From assembly GCF_000819685.1 (NCBI RefSeq), contig NZ_CDBR01000023.1:62001-126000 (forward strand): 64,000 nucleotides of DNA, given 5' to 3'. Source of the stretch: Aeromonas allosaccharophila. Its GTDB lineage: Bacteria > Pseudomonadota > Gammaproteobacteria > Enterobacterales > Aeromonadaceae. The position numbers and the translations under genes were made by a program. Positions 34,862 through 44,465 of the stretch are shown here, in pieces. Below the pieces are notes generated by a model. It did no database searches. It was not told where the DNA came from and worked only from the letters and a program-made list of their open reading frames with translations. Every line of letters starts with the position of its first letter. The stretch's first letter is position 1.

Positions 34862-37675
34862 GTGAACAAAGTCATACCTTTAACGATTCTGCTGGGCTTC
34901 ACCCTGCCGGTGCTGGCGGCACCGACCCTGATCGCCGAACAGGGCAAGGAGGAGGGCAAGCTCGCCATCCCCTACCAGATGTACAAGCTGGACAACGGCC
35001 TGACCGTGATCCTGGCCCCCGATCGCTCCGATCCGCTGGTGCACCTCGATGTGACCTATCACGTCGGCTCATCCCGCGAGACGGTCGGCAAGTCCGGTTT
35101 CGCCCACTTCTTCGAGCACATGATGTTCCAGGGCTCGAAACACGTCGGTGATCAGGAGCATATGCGGATCATCAACGAAGCCGGTGGCGACATGAATGGC
35201 ACCACCAACAAGGACCGCACCAACTACTACGAGACAGTGCCTGCCAACCAGCTGGAAAAAGTGCTCTGGCTGGAGGCGGATCGGATGGGCTTCCTGCTCG
35301 ATGCGGTGAGCCAGAAGAAGTTCGAGATCCAGCGCGCCACCGTCAAGAACGAACGGGCCCAGCGGGTCGATAACCAGCCGTACGGGCTGGTGAGCGAGAA
35401 GGTGGGGGAGGCGCTCTATCCGCGTACTCACCCTTACTCCTGGCAGCCTATCGGTTACGTGGAAGATCTCGACCGGGTCGATGTGAACGACCTCAAGCAG
35501 TTCTTCCTGCGCTGGTATGGCCCCAACAACGCCACCCTGACTCTGGGCGGCGACTTTGACAGCAAGCAGGCCCTCGAGTGGATCGAGAAGTACTTCGGCT
35601 CCATCCCGCGCGGCCCGGACGTGGCCGAGCCGACGCCGAAGCCGGTGACTCTGCCCGAGACCCGCTACGTGACGCTGCAGGACAAGGTGCACCTGCCGCT
35701 GCTCTATATCAGCTACCCCACCGTATCCCTTGGTGACCCGCAGGAGCCTGCGCTCGACATGTTTGCCGACGTACTGGGCGGTTCCGCCAGCTCCATGCTT
35801 TACCAGTCGCTGGTGAAAACCGGCAAGGCGATCGATGTGGGGGCGTCCCACTACTGCGAAGAGCTGGCCTGTACCCTCACCGTCTACGCCTACCCCAACC
35901 CGTCGCAGGATGGCAGCCTCAAGACCCTCAAGGGAGAGGTGGACAAGGTGATCGGCGAGTTCGCCCAGCGCGGTCTCAAGCCGGAAGATCTGGAGAAGGC
36001 GATCGCCAAGTACCGTGCCTCCGCCATCTGGGGGCTCGATAGCGTCTCCGGCAAGGTGAGCCAGCTCGCCATGGGCCAGGTGTTTACCCAGGATCCCAAC
36101 TATGTGTTCAAGACTCTCGATGCCATCGGCAAGGTGACACCGGAGCAGGTGAAGGCCGCCTACGACCAGTTCATCGCCGGCAAGCCGGCGGTAGTGCTGA
36201 GCGTGGTGCCCAAGGGTAAGACAGAGTGGCAGGTCGCCACCCCGAACTTTACCCCCGCCAAGCGCGAGCTGCCGGATTACAGCAAGCATGGCGAAGCGCT
36301 GGCCGAACGACCGGTGAAAGACAATTTCGATCGCAGCGTGCAGCCCAAGGCAAGCGAGGTGGTGAGCGTCAAGGTGCCCGCCATCTGGCACGGCAAGCTC
36401 GACAAGAACATCGAAATTATCGGCACCAAGAGTGACGAGATCCCCGCGGTCTCCATCATGATCGCCTTGCCGGGCGGCATTCGTGCCGAAGATAAGGGGC
36501 AACTGGGGCTGGCCAATCTGACCGCCGCCATGATGGGGCAGGGCACGGTGCGCCTGACCGAGGCTCAGCTCAGTGACGAGCTGCAAAAGCTGGGTTCTTC
36601 CATCGATGTCTCCAGTGCCCAGTACAACAACCTGATCACCGTCAGCTCGCTGGCGGACAAGTTGCCCCAGACGCTGGCGCTGGTGCGCGAGGTGCTGGAG
36701 CGCCCGGGCATGCGGGAGGCGGACTTCGAGCGGGTCAAGGCGCAGCTGCTGCAAGGGATGCAACAAGCGCAGCAACAGCCCGAGTGGCTGGCTGGGCAGG
36801 CGTTCCGCGAGCTGGTCTACGGCAAGCAGAACCGCCTCGGTCAACCTACCGACGGGGTGCCGGCCGATGTGGCCAAGCTGACGCTGGCGGATGTGAAGCA
36901 CTTCTATCAGGCCTACTACAACCCCACCAATGCCAAAGTGGTGGTGGTCGGTGATGTGGGCCAGAAGCAGATCGAGGAGCAACTGGGCTTCCTGACCGAG
37001 TGGAAGGGGGCCACGCCGACCCTGGGGGATCTCAAGCCCAAGGGTGAGCAGGCCAAGCCGGGCATCTATCTGGTGGACAAGCCGGGGGCGCCCCAGTCGG
37101 TGATCCGCATCGGTCGTCGCGCCATGGCGTTTGATACCACGGGGGATTACTTCACCGCCGGGCTGATGAACTTCAACCTGGGGGGCAACTTCAACAGCCG
37201 CATCAACCTCAACCTGCGCGAAGACAAGGGCTACACCTACGGGGCCAGCTCGGGCTTCTCCGCCAATCGCGAGGTGGGCACCTTCGCCACCGGCGCCAAT
37301 GTGCGGGCCGATGCGACCGTGGATGCCATCCGCCAGTTCCTCAAGGAGATGGACAACTACCGCAAGAGCGGCCCGACGCCGGTCGAGCTGGCCTATATGC
37401 GCAGTGCGGTTTCCCAGCAGGATGCGCTCTCTTACGAGACCCTCGGCCAGAAGGCGGGCTTCCTGCTGCAGATGGTGATGTATGACCTGAAGCCGGACTA
37501 TGTGCAGGAGCAGAACAAGCTGATCAAGACAGTGTCGCCCGAGGCGCTGAAGGCCAGTGCCGCCCGTTGGCTCAATCCGGCCGACATGGTGATCGTGGTG
37601 GTGGGAGACAAGCAAAAGCTTGAAAAACCCCTGCAGGAGCTTCATCTTCCCATCTATCCGCTGCAGTTGCCGTAA
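34862..37675 (+). CDS. Periplasmic M16 family zinc metallopeptidase
   Basis: A 937-residue insulinase-family protease. It starts at a GTG preceded by gagg and has a signal peptide ending LPVLA-AP (residue 20). The inverted zinc motif HFFEH is at residues 82-86, with a downstream Glu-rich helix. Two homologous halves are visible: the first is catalytic, and the second (from about residue 500, IIGTKSDEIPAVSIMIALPGG) lacks the zinc motif but carries the RINLNLREDKGYTYGASSGF region, the R/Y substrate-binding site of M16 C-terminal domains. Probably degrades peptides in the periplasm. A hairpin follows the stop. Confidence 0.93.
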   Translation: MNKVIPLTILLGFTLPVLAAPTLIAEQGKEEGKLAIPYQMYKLDNGLTVILAPDRSDPLVHLDVTYHVGSSRETVGKSGFAHFFEHMMFQGSKHVGDQEHMRIINEAGGDMNGTTNKDRTNYYETVPANQLEKVLWLEADRMGFLLDAVSQKKFEIQRATVKNERAQRVDNQPYGLVSEKVGEALYPRTHPYSWQPIGYVEDLDRVDVNDLKQFFLRWYGPNNATLTLGGDFDSKQALEWIEKYFGSIPRGPDVAEPTPKPVTLPETRYVTLQDKVHLPLLYISYPTVSLGDPQEPALDMFADVLGGSASSMLYQSLVKTGKAIDVGASHYCEELACTLTVYAYPNPSQDGSLKTLKGEVDKVIGEFAQRGLKPEDLEKAIAKYRASAIWGLDSVSGKVSQLAMGQVFTQDPNYVFKTLDAIGKVTPEQVKAAYDQFIAGKPAVVLSVVPKGKTEWQVATPNFTPAKRELPDYSKHGEALAERPVKDNFDRSVQPKASEVVSVKVPAIWHGKLDKNIEIIGTKSDEIPAVSIMIALPGGIRAEDKGQLGLANLTAAMMGQGTVRLTEAQLSDELQKLGSSIDVSSAQYNNLITVSSLADKLPQTLALVREVLERPGMREADFERVKAQLLQGMQQAQQQPEWLAGQAFRELVYGKQNRLGQPTDGVPADVAKLTLADVKHFYQAYYNPTNAKVVVVGDVGQKQIEEQLGFLTEWKGATPTLGDLKPKGEQAKPGIYLVDKPGAPQSVIRIGRRAMAFDTTGDYFTAGLMNFNLGGNFNSRINLNLREDKGYTYGASSGFSANREVGTFATGANVRADATVDAIRQFLKEMDNYRKSGPTPVELAYMRSAVSQQDALSYETLGQKAGFLLQMVMYDLKPDYVQEQNKLIKTVSPEALKASAARWLNPADMVIVVVGDKQKLEKPLQELHLPIYPLQLP

Positions 37676-37698
37676 CTGACGCTTTATAAAAATCAAGA

Positions 37699-37718
37699 GC
37701 CGCCCCGGATGGGGCGGC
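37699..37718 (+). terminator. Hairpin between the M16 gene and gshA
   Basis: GCCGCCCC-GGAT-GGGGCGGC, an 8-bp perfect stem, ends only 12 bases before the gshA GTG. It lacks a T run. It may occlude or set the gshA ribosome binding region as well as punctuate the upstream transcript. Confidence 0.6.
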
Positions 37719-37730
37719 CTCACATGAGCC

Positions 37731-39335
37731 GTGAATATGACTACAACAAGCTTGTCGCTCACCGAGTTGCTGAATGCGTTGGGATCACCGGAGCGCCGCA
37801 CCGCGCTCAAGGGGATCCGGCGCGGGATCGAACGTGAATGCCTGCGCATCACGCCGGATGGCCGACTCGCCCAGAGTGACCATCCCCGGGCGCTGGGCTC
37901 GGCCCTGACCCATCCCAATATCACCACCGACTACTCGGAGAGCCTGCTGGAGTTCATCACCCCGGCCACCGACTCCATCGACAGCCTGATGGAGCAGCTC
38001 GGCGACATCCATCACCATGTGATTCAGCATCTGGGTGACGAGCGGATTTGGCCGCTCTCCATGCCCTGCTTCGTCGGCGGGGAAGAGAGCATCCGGCTGG
38101 CCCAATACGGCAGCTCCAACATCGGCAAGATGAAGACCCTCTACCGTCAGGGCTTGAAGAACCGCTACGGCAGCCTGATGCAGGTGATCGCCGGGGTGCA
38201 CTTCAACTTCTCCATGCCCGACAGCTTCTGGTGCGAGTGGCAGGATCTGGAGTGTGTCGGCTGCTGCAGCCAGCGCTTTATCTCCGACAAGTACATGGGA
38301 CTTATTCGCAACGTCTACCGCTTCGGCTGGCTGGTGCCCTATCTGTTTGGTGCCTCCCCGGCCATCTGCGAATCCTTCCTCAAAGGGCGCAAGAGCAACC
38401 TGCCGTTCGAGAAGACCGGCAAGGGGACTCTCTATCTACCTTACGCCACCGCGCTGCGTCTCTCCGATCTCGGCTACACCAACAGTTCCCAGGCAGGGCT
38501 CAAGATCAGCCACGACAGCCTGCCAGCCTATGTCAGCAGCCTGCGCCGTGCCATCAATACCCATGACCCCGAGTTCGCCAAGATCGGAGTCAAGGTGAAT
38601 GGGGAGTACCGTCAGCTCAACGACAACGTGCTGCAGCTGGAGAACGAGCTCTACGCCCCGATACGCCCCAAGCGGACCCCACGCAGCGGCGAGAAGCCCT
38701 CGGATGCGCTGGATCAGCGCGGTATCGAATACATCGAGCTGCGCACCGTGGACGTCAACCCCTTCACCCCGCTCGGCATCGACGCCGACCAGATCCGCTT
38801 CTTCGATCTGTTCCTGGTCTGGTGCCTGCTGCGCCCGTCTGCGGTGCTGAGTGACGAGGAGATTGCCCGCAACCGTCGCAACCAGAACAAGGTAGTGCTG
38901 GAAGGGCGTCGTCCCGGCCTGACGCTTGAAGATGAGCAGGGCAATGCCATTGGCCTCAAAGAGTACGGCCTCAAGCTGTTCGACGAGCTGGCTCAGGTGG
39001 CCGAGCTGCTGGATCGCTGCTGTGGCCGCAACCGCTACCGCGAGACGCTGGCGATGCATCGCGAGAAGCTGCTCAACCCCGAGCTCACCTACTCCGCCCG
39101 CATGCTCAAGGAGCTGCTGGAGAGTGGCAAGGACAACGGCTGCTACGGCGACAAGCTGGCGACCCGCTATCGCGAGGAGTTGCTGGCAGGGGAGCTGCAG
39201 TACTGGGATGAGGCCTACTTTGCCGGTGAGGCGAAGGATTCGCTGGCCAAGCAGCGGGAGCGCGAGCGCAGCGATAGCCTGTCGTTTGATGACTTCCTGG
39301 CCGACTACTTCGGGACCAGCAAGACCCTGGCCTGA
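37731..39335 (+). CDS. gshA: Glutamate--cysteine ligase
   Basis: First and rate-limiting step of glutathione synthesis, ATP-dependent ligation of Glu and Cys. The 534-residue protein has the family features: RGIERECLRITPDG, DYSESLLEFITP (metal/Glu site), GVHFNFSMPDSFW and YIELRTVDVNPFTPLGI. The start could be the GTG at 37731 or the ATG at 37737; neither has a strong ribosome binding site, which is unusual given the hairpin just upstream. A terminator follows. Confidence 0.96.
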   Translation: MNMTTTSLSLTELLNALGSPERRTALKGIRRGIERECLRITPDGRLAQSDHPRALGSALTHPNITTDYSESLLEFITPATDSIDSLMEQLGDIHHHVIQHLGDERIWPLSMPCFVGGEESIRLAQYGSSNIGKMKTLYRQGLKNRYGSLMQVIAGVHFNFSMPDSFWCEWQDLECVGCCSQRFISDKYMGLIRNVYRFGWLVPYLFGASPAICESFLKGRKSNLPFEKTGKGTLYLPYATALRLSDLGYTNSSQAGLKISHDSLPAYVSSLRRAINTHDPEFAKIGVKVNGEYRQLNDNVLQLENELYAPIRPKRTPRSGEKPSDALDQRGIEYIELRTVDVNPFTPLGIDADQIRFFDLFLVWCLLRPSAVLSDEEIARNRRNQNKVVLEGRRPGLTLEDEQGNAIGLKEYGLKLFDELAQVAELLDRCCGRNRYRETLAMHREKLLNPELTYSARMLKELLESGKDNGCYGDKLATRYREELLAGELQYWDEAYFAGEAKDSLAKQRERERSDSLSFDDFLADYFGTSKTLA

Positions 39336-39352
39336 CGGGATCCGCTGCTGCA

Positions 39353-39379
39353 AGCCGCTCTTTGGAGCGGCTTTTTTAT
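39353..39379 (+). terminator. Rho-independent terminator after gshA
   Basis: AAGCCGCTC-TTTG-GAGCGGCTT followed by tttttat. Confidence 0.95.
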
Positions 39380-39600
39380 TGGCGGTTTGCAGTGGGCCGT
39401 CGGCCTGTCACGGGCCCGAAAATAACTGTGAGTCAGCCTTCACTTCAGCAGAGCGATTGGCGGTTTTATTGCCAATCCGCTCACATATCCCTCTTTTTCA
39501 GCTTGAGCCTGATGGGCTTGCCGCCTAATTTCTCGATCACTGAAACGATTCAGCTTTCACGAAAACCATTCACAAGAACAAGAGACACGAGGATAAATCC

Positions 39601-40815
39601 ATGTTGAAGAAACTCTCCATTGCCGTTCTGCTCGCCCTGGGCGCGAGCTCAGGCCAGGCCGCCGAATTCCTGTTGACCGACTCCCAGCAGGGGCTGGATG
39701 TGGGGGATTGGAAGATAAGCAGCGACAAGCTGGGTATCAAGAGTCAGGTTCCTTTCTCCATCGAGAAGAAGCGGCTGCACGGCGGACGGCAGGAGGGAGT
39801 GGATCTGTTGATCGTCGACAACGGCGTGATGAAAATTACCCTGGTGCCGACCCGAGGCATGGGGATCAAGGAGGTCAAGGGCGCCGATCTGCGCCTCGGT
39901 TGGGATTCTCCCGTCAAGGAGGTGGTCAACCCGGCCTTCATCGATCTGGAGAGCCGCGCCGGTCTCGGTTGGCTCGATGGCTTCAATGAGATGTTGGTGC
40001 GCTGCGGTTACGAGTGGACAGGTCACCCCGGGGTGGACGATGACGGTCGACTCAAGAGCCTGCATGGCCGGGTGCAGAACATACCGGCATCCGTGGTCAG
40101 CGTGACTATCGATGAGGAGCCGCCCTATGCCATTCATGTGCTGGGTAGAGTGGATGAGCGCACCTTCAAGATGAGCGAGCTGGTGACCTGGACCCAGCTG
40201 AGCGTAGTGCCCGGTCAGGCGGAATTTTCCCTGCAGGACAAGCTGACCAACCACGCGGATTATGAGAACGAGTACCAGATCATCTACCACAGCAATTTCG
40301 GGGCGCCGATCCTGGAAGAGGGAGCGCAAGTCAGCACGCCGGTGAAGCAGATTTCCCCGTTCAACGACTACGCCAAGGCAGGCCTGAAGAGCTGGCAAAC
40401 TTATCTGGGGCCGACCAAGGGCTTCGACGAGATGGTGTTCAACCTGGTGCCTTACAGCGATGCCAATGGCAACACCCTGGCGGTGCTGAACAACAAAGCT
40501 GGCAGCGCCGGGGTGGCGGTGGGTTACAACACCAAACAGTTACCTGTGCTGACGCTGTGGAAGAACACCGACACCCGGGCCCAGGGGTATGTGACGGGTA
40601 TCGAGCCTGGCACCAGCTATGCCTACAGCACCAAGTACCAGCGTCCGCTGGGGCTGGTGCCCAAGATCCAGCCGGGCGAGACCAAGACCTTCGATCTGAC
40701 TTATCGTCTGCTGCGCAATGGGGATGAGGTGAAGCAGGCGCTGGCAGAGGTGGACAAGATCCAGGGGGGGCGTCCCACCGAGATGCGCGAGTTGCCACTG
40801 GTCAAGCTCCCCTGA
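39601..40815 (+). CDS. Periplasmic aldose 1-epimerase-like protein (DUF4432 type)
   Basis: A 404-residue protein with a signal peptide (KKLSIAVLLALGASSGQAA). The mature part is a galactose-mutarotase-like beta-sandwich: VPTRGMGIKEVKGADLRLGWDSP, LVRCGYEWTGHPG, SLHGRVQNIPASVV and YQIIYHSNFGAP match the DUF4432/aldose epimerase pattern with Arg, His and Glu active-site candidates. Export is unusual for this family, suggesting action on periplasmic sugars. The 266-base upstream gap holds an inverted repeat GATTGGC...GCCAATC (39455-39477). Single gene, ended by a terminator. Confidence 0.8.
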   Translation: MLKKLSIAVLLALGASSGQAAEFLLTDSQQGLDVGDWKISSDKLGIKSQVPFSIEKKRLHGGRQEGVDLLIVDNGVMKITLVPTRGMGIKEVKGADLRLGWDSPVKEVVNPAFIDLESRAGLGWLDGFNEMLVRCGYEWTGHPGVDDDGRLKSLHGRVQNIPASVVSVTIDEEPPYAIHVLGRVDERTFKMSELVTWTQLSVVPGQAEFSLQDKLTNHADYENEYQIIYHSNFGAPILEEGAQVSTPVKQISPFNDYAKAGLKSWQTYLGPTKGFDEMVFNLVPYSDANGNTLAVLNNKAGSAGVAVGYNTKQLPVLTLWKNTDTRAQGYVTGIEPGTSYAYSTKYQRPLGLVPKIQPGETKTFDLTYRLLRNGDEVKQALAEVDKIQGGRPTEMRELPLVKLP

Positions 40816-40831
40816 TCTCTTGTCAGACAGT

Positions 40832-40859
40832 AAAAAGCCGCTCGATGAGCGGCTTTTTT
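40832..40859. terminator. Bidirectional terminator
   Basis: AAAAAGCCGCTC-GAT-GAGCGGCTTTTT lies between the epimerase-like gene and the convergent acyl-CoA synthetase gene. Confidence 0.95.
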
Positions 40860-40881
40860 ATTGCTTGGAACCTGAGCGATA

Positions 40882-42672
40882 TCAGACGTGGTTATACATG
40901 GCCTCGATTTCGCTCTGGTACTTGGCCTCGATGATCTTGCGGCGCAGCTTCATGGTGGGGGTGAGTTCACCCAGCTCCATGGAGAAGGCGCTCGGCAGCA
41001 GGGTGAACTTCTTCACCTGCTCGAACTTGGCCAGCTCTTTTTGCAAGTCGGCGATGCGGGCCTCGAAGAACTCCTTCACCCGGGAGTTGCGCAGCAGCTC
41101 GCTCTTGCACTGGTACTGCAGGTTGATGGAGCGGGCGTACTCTTCCAGCGACTCGAAGCAGGGGACGATCAGTGCCGAGACGAAGTGGCGGGCATCGGCG
41201 ACGATGGCGATCTGCTCGATAAAGCGATCCTTGCCGATGGTCCCTTCCACCAGTTGCGGGGCCACATATTTGCCGTTGGAGGTCTTCATTAGCTCCTTGA
41301 GGCGCTCGGTGAAGTAGATATTGCCCTGGCTATCGAGCTCACCGGCATCGCCGGTACGCAGGAAGCCATCTTCGGTCATCACCTCGGCGGTGGCGTCCGG
41401 CTTGTTGTAGTAGCCGCGCATCACGGTGGGGGAGCGCACCAGCAGCTCGTTGTTCTCACCCAGCTTCACTTCGATGCCGTTCAGAGCCGTGCCGATGGAG
41501 CCGAGCTTGAACTGGCTGTCTTCATAGCAGCAGACGGTGGCGGTGGTTTCGGTCATGCCGTAGCCGTACTTGAGATTGAGCCCCATCGCCTGGAAGAAGA
41601 GGTTTACATCGTCGGCGAGACGGGCGCCTGCCACCGGCAGGAAGCGGGTACGGCCGCCAAAGCGGGCACGCAGCTTGCGAAACACCAGTCGCTCCGCCAG
41701 CCAGAGCTGGGCATAGAGTTGCGGGGAGGCGGATTTGCCCGCCTGACGGGTAGCAACCATCTGCTTGCCTACCTTGGTCGCCCAGCCAAACAGGGCGCGA
41801 CGCAGGGCCGGCGCCTGAGCCACCTTGGCCTGGATCATGGCGTAGGCCTTCTCGTAGAGGCGCGGCACGGCGCACATCACGGTCGGTTGTACTTCGCCAA
41901 TCACATCCATCACTTTCTGCGGGTCGCGGATATAGACGTTTTCGCCACCGCAGTAGAGCACGTAGAAACTCCAGACCCGCTCGAACACATGGCTGAGCGG
42001 CAGCATGCAGAGCGACACATCCTGCGGATTAAGGTCGAGGCGGCTGTTGTGCATTTCGAAACAGGCGGCAACGTTGGCAAAATCGAGCATCACCCCCTTG
42101 GGTTCGCCGGTGGTGCCGGAGGTGTAGATCAGGGTCAGCAGGTCGTCCATCCGGTACTGACTCTCGCGCTCGTGCAGCACCTGTTCACTTGGCTGATGGT
42201 TGCCGGAGACCAGAAACTCCTGGAAGTGGCTCGCTTGCGGACAGCCGCGCAGGTTGACGCTGCCATCGAGGGCGACGATCTGGCGGATTTCGCCATCCTC
42301 TAACAAGTTAAGCGCCTGATCGAACTGGGGCTGTTCCCCGACGAACAGCAGGCCGATGTTGGCATCGCGCACGATATAGCGCAGCTGTTCGAGGGTGCTG
42401 GTGGGGTAGATTGGGACACTGACGCCGCGGGCGGCAAGGATGCCGAGATCGGCCTGGGTCCACTCCGGCATGTTGCGGGCGTAGATGCCGACCATTTCGG
42501 TTGGCTGGTGGCCGGCACGGATCAGCGCCTGGGCGCAGTAGTCCATGGCCTGGCCCAGAGTACGCCAGCCGATGGCGCGCCACTGGCCATCTTGCTGAAC
42601 CCGCAGGACAGCCTTGTTGCCAAGCTGGGCAATACGTTCACGCATCAGTCGAACCAGATGAAGCTTCGGCAT
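40882..42672 (-). CDS. Long-chain acyl-CoA synthetase (AMP-forming, FadD15-like)
   Basis: A 596-residue adenylate-forming enzyme activating fatty acids. It has the P-loop LIYTSGTTGEPKGVML (A3), GYGMTETTATVCC (A5), the TGDAGELDSQGNIYFTERLKE region (A7/A8) and a C-terminal catalytic Lys in KLRRKIIEAKY. The long C-terminal half resembles the eukaryote-like FAA1 group rather than E. coli FadD. The start at 42672 follows aaaggatg. The upstream region contains the perfect palindrome GAGTTTAAACTC (42731-42742), a candidate operator. Confidence 0.92.
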   Translation of the reverse strand: MPKLHLVRLMRERIAQLGNKAVLRVQQDGQWRAIGWRTLGQAMDYCAQALIRAGHQPTEMVGIYARNMPEWTQADLGILAARGVSVPIYPTSTLEQLRYIVRDANIGLLFVGEQPQFDQALNLLEDGEIRQIVALDGSVNLRGCPQASHFQEFLVSGNHQPSEQVLHERESQYRMDDLLTLIYTSGTTGEPKGVMLDFANVAACFEMHNSRLDLNPQDVSLCMLPLSHVFERVWSFYVLYCGGENVYIRDPQKVMDVIGEVQPTVMCAVPRLYEKAYAMIQAKVAQAPALRRALFGWATKVGKQMVATRQAGKSASPQLYAQLWLAERLVFRKLRARFGGRTRFLPVAGARLADDVNLFFQAMGLNLKYGYGMTETTATVCCYEDSQFKLGSIGTALNGIEVKLGENNELLVRSPTVMRGYYNKPDATAEVMTEDGFLRTGDAGELDSQGNIYFTERLKELMKTSNGKYVAPQLVEGTIGKDRFIEQIAIVADARHFVSALIVPCFESLEEYARSINLQYQCKSELLRNSRVKEFFEARIADLQKELAKFEQVKKFTLLPSAFSMELGELTPTMKLRRKIIEAKYQSEIEAMYNHV

Positions 42673-42857
42673 CAGTCAAACATCCTTTAATTACAGTTGT
42701 ACGCCCGCGAGGGCACTAAAAATCGGGCTAGAGTTTAAACTCCAACATTACAGCTTACAAGTGTTCGCCGTTTGTCTTGGATCACAAAGAGTGCAAATAG
42801 CTACGCCTTCGGGCAGGCTGGCCGATACTGCAAGGGAGTGCAAAGAGGGTTAACGAT

Positions 42858-43403
42858 ATGAATCTGTGGGTGAAAGGGGCGTTGGCTGCAGTCGGGCTCA
42901 TGGTGGTGGGGGGCTGTGCAGCCTGGTTCTTTTTTGGCAAGGGGGCACAGGGGCCCGCCAATCCCTGGTATCAGGGAGCCGAGGGGTATCATCAGGCCCA
43001 GCAACAGGCGCTGGCGTTGGGTTATCCGCTGCTCTATGTGCTGGAGACCCCCAAGTGCCGCCGCTGCGGCGATCTGGAGAAGAAATTCTGGCAGAGCAAG
43101 GAGATGGCAGGCCCGCTCGCCCGGCTGGTGAAGGTGCGGCTCAACCCGGGCAAGGGGGATGGCAGCGAGCAGATCCTGCGCCGCTTTCCCAAGGTCGCCA
43201 CACCGCCCGGTATCTATATCCAGCAGCCGGGGCAGCCCCTCAGGCCCATCAAGGTCGTGGTGGATATCGACCAGATCTGGATGCCGGGAAAAACCTGGCA
43301 GCGGGGCTTCTATATGCCGCTCTCTGCCGCCGGATTCGAGGCGGTGGTGCACACAACCCTCTCCTTGCAGGATCCTGCGCTGGATAACGCCCCCCTCGAT
43401 TGA
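42858..43403 (+). CDS. Membrane-anchored thioredoxin-like protein with CRRC motif
   Basis: A 181-residue protein with an N-terminal hydrophobic segment (LAAVGLMVVGGCAAWFFFG). This could be a lipoprotein signal (VVGGC) or a membrane anchor. The soluble part has LLYVLETPKCRRCGDLEKKFWQSKEMA, a thioredoxin-like first strand with a CxxC-type motif (Cys-Arg-Arg-Cys), and VATPPGIYIQQPGQPL containing the typical cis-Pro region. Probably a periplasmic thiol-disulfide or thioredoxin-fold protein. Its partner is unknown. Confidence 0.65.
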   Translation: MNLWVKGALAAVGLMVVGGCAAWFFFGKGAQGPANPWYQGAEGYHQAQQQALALGYPLLYVLETPKCRRCGDLEKKFWQSKEMAGPLARLVKVRLNPGKGDGSEQILRRFPKVATPPGIYIQQPGQPLRPIKVVVDIDQIWMPGKTWQRGFYMPLSAAGFEAVVHTTLSLQDPALDNAPLD

Positions 43404-43441
43404 AGGGGAACAAGGTGCCGGAGTGCGGCGAACAGGCTGTA

Positions 43442-43891
43442 TCAGCCGAAATCGAACAGCCGCGACATTAGCACTGCATCTTCCCGATCGTTGCCAGTGC
43501 CGTAGTAGTCGGCGCGGCGGCAATATTCGGCAAAACCGGCGCTCTCGTAGAGGTTGATGGCGGTCTGGTTACCGGCCCGCACCTCGAGAAACCAGGCCTC
43601 TGCGCCGGCTTGCTTGCTGCGTGCCAGATAGGCCTGCAACAGCGCCCGTCCCAACCCCTTGCCCTGAAACGCCGGATGCACGCAGATGTTCATCAGCGAG
43701 CTGTCACCGGCCACCAGATCCGAGATATAGAAGCCCGCCGGGCGGCCATCTACCAGCATCAAGCCGTTGAGATAGCGAGGGCCGAAGCAGGAGAGCAGGT
43801 TGGCCTGACTCCACGGCTCCTTGTGAGCGGCTTGCTCGATGGGGTAGACAAGGTCGAAATCGCTCTCGAGCAGGGGACGAAACTCAGGCAT
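43442..43891 (-). CDS. rimI: Ribosomal protein S18-alanine N-acetyltransferase
   Basis: A 149-residue GNAT enzyme that acetylates the N-terminal Ala of S18 (rpsR is also in this window). Acetyl-CoA-binding motif A is NICVHPAFQGKGLGRALL; the C-terminal part FLEVRAGNQTAINLYESAGFAEYCRRADYY is typical RimI. The ATG at 43891 follows ggag. It lies downstream of holD on the minus strand, as in E. coli (holD-rimI). Confidence 0.94.
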   Translation of the reverse strand: MPEFRPLLESDFDLVYPIEQAAHKEPWSQANLLSCFGPRYLNGLMLVDGRPAGFYISDLVAGDSSLMNICVHPAFQGKGLGRALLQAYLARSKQAGAEAWFLEVRAGNQTAINLYESAGFAEYCRRADYYGTGNDREDAVLMSRLFDFG

Positions 43892-44012
43892 GGGGGCTCC
43901 GGATGGCAGCATTGTGGGCACCAGGGTTGGCAGAGGCGGCGGCAGGGGCAGCGTGTGTAAAATCAGGTAAAAAGAGCAGCATCACGGTGGGGCTTGGCGG
44001 CATGATGCAGGA

Positions 44013-44465
44013 TCACGCCGCGCTGGCCGCAAGGTGCTGGCGCAGTTGTTGCCACAGGGCGCGCTTTTGCGCGGCGCTGGGGGCGAGCGGGCAGATTAGC
44101 GCATCCGGCCGCGCGGGGTTGGCCTCCGTCAGCCAGAGCAGCGGTGAGGCGTCCGCCCTTTGCAGGTCGGCGGGCGGCAGCTCGCTGAGCAGGGAGACCT
44201 CATCGGGCGTCATACCGAGCAGCTGGCAGATATCCGCCAGCAGCGTGGTGGCAGGCAGGCTAGGTGCCAGCAGCCAGAGTTTGCCGCTGGGCAGCGGTGC
44301 GCTGCTGGCCGGGGCCGTCTGGCCGGTATGTTGCTCAAGTTCGGGAGCAGGTTCTGCGCCCAGCAATGCCGGACGACGCAGCTGCCAGCTTTGAATGCCC
44401 ATGCGGGCCAACATGCTCTGACGAACGGGATCTTGCATCTGGGGCGACTCACTCTTGATCTGCAT
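44013..44465 (-). CDS. holD: DNA polymerase III psi subunit
   Basis: About 150 residues. The N-terminal LARMGIQSWQLRRPALL matches the conserved chi-binding N-terminus of HolD. The C-terminal domain (KLWLLAP, LLADICQLLGMTPDEV, LWLT, ICPLAPSAAQKRALWQQLRQ) matches the small alpha/beta psi fold. A low-complexity Ala/Pro/Gln linker joins them. Psi links chi to the clamp loader. The start is uncertain (44465 or the ATG at 44438), because neither has a good ribosome binding site. It is upstream of rimI, as in E. coli. Confidence 0.85.
   Translation of the reverse strand: MQIKSESPQMQDPVRQSMLARMGIQSWQLRRPALLGAEPAPELEQHTGQTAPASSAPLPSGKLWLLAPSLPATTLLADICQLLGMTPDEVSLLSELPPADLQRADASPLLWLTEANPARPDALICPLAPSAAQKRALWQQLRQHLAASAA

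Noticed and set aside
35069..37927. A 952-codon minus-strand ORF opposite the M16 peptidase gene
   Set aside because: Antisense shadow with low-complexity His/Leu/Gly composition. The plus strand has the HFFEH zinc motif and a signal peptide.
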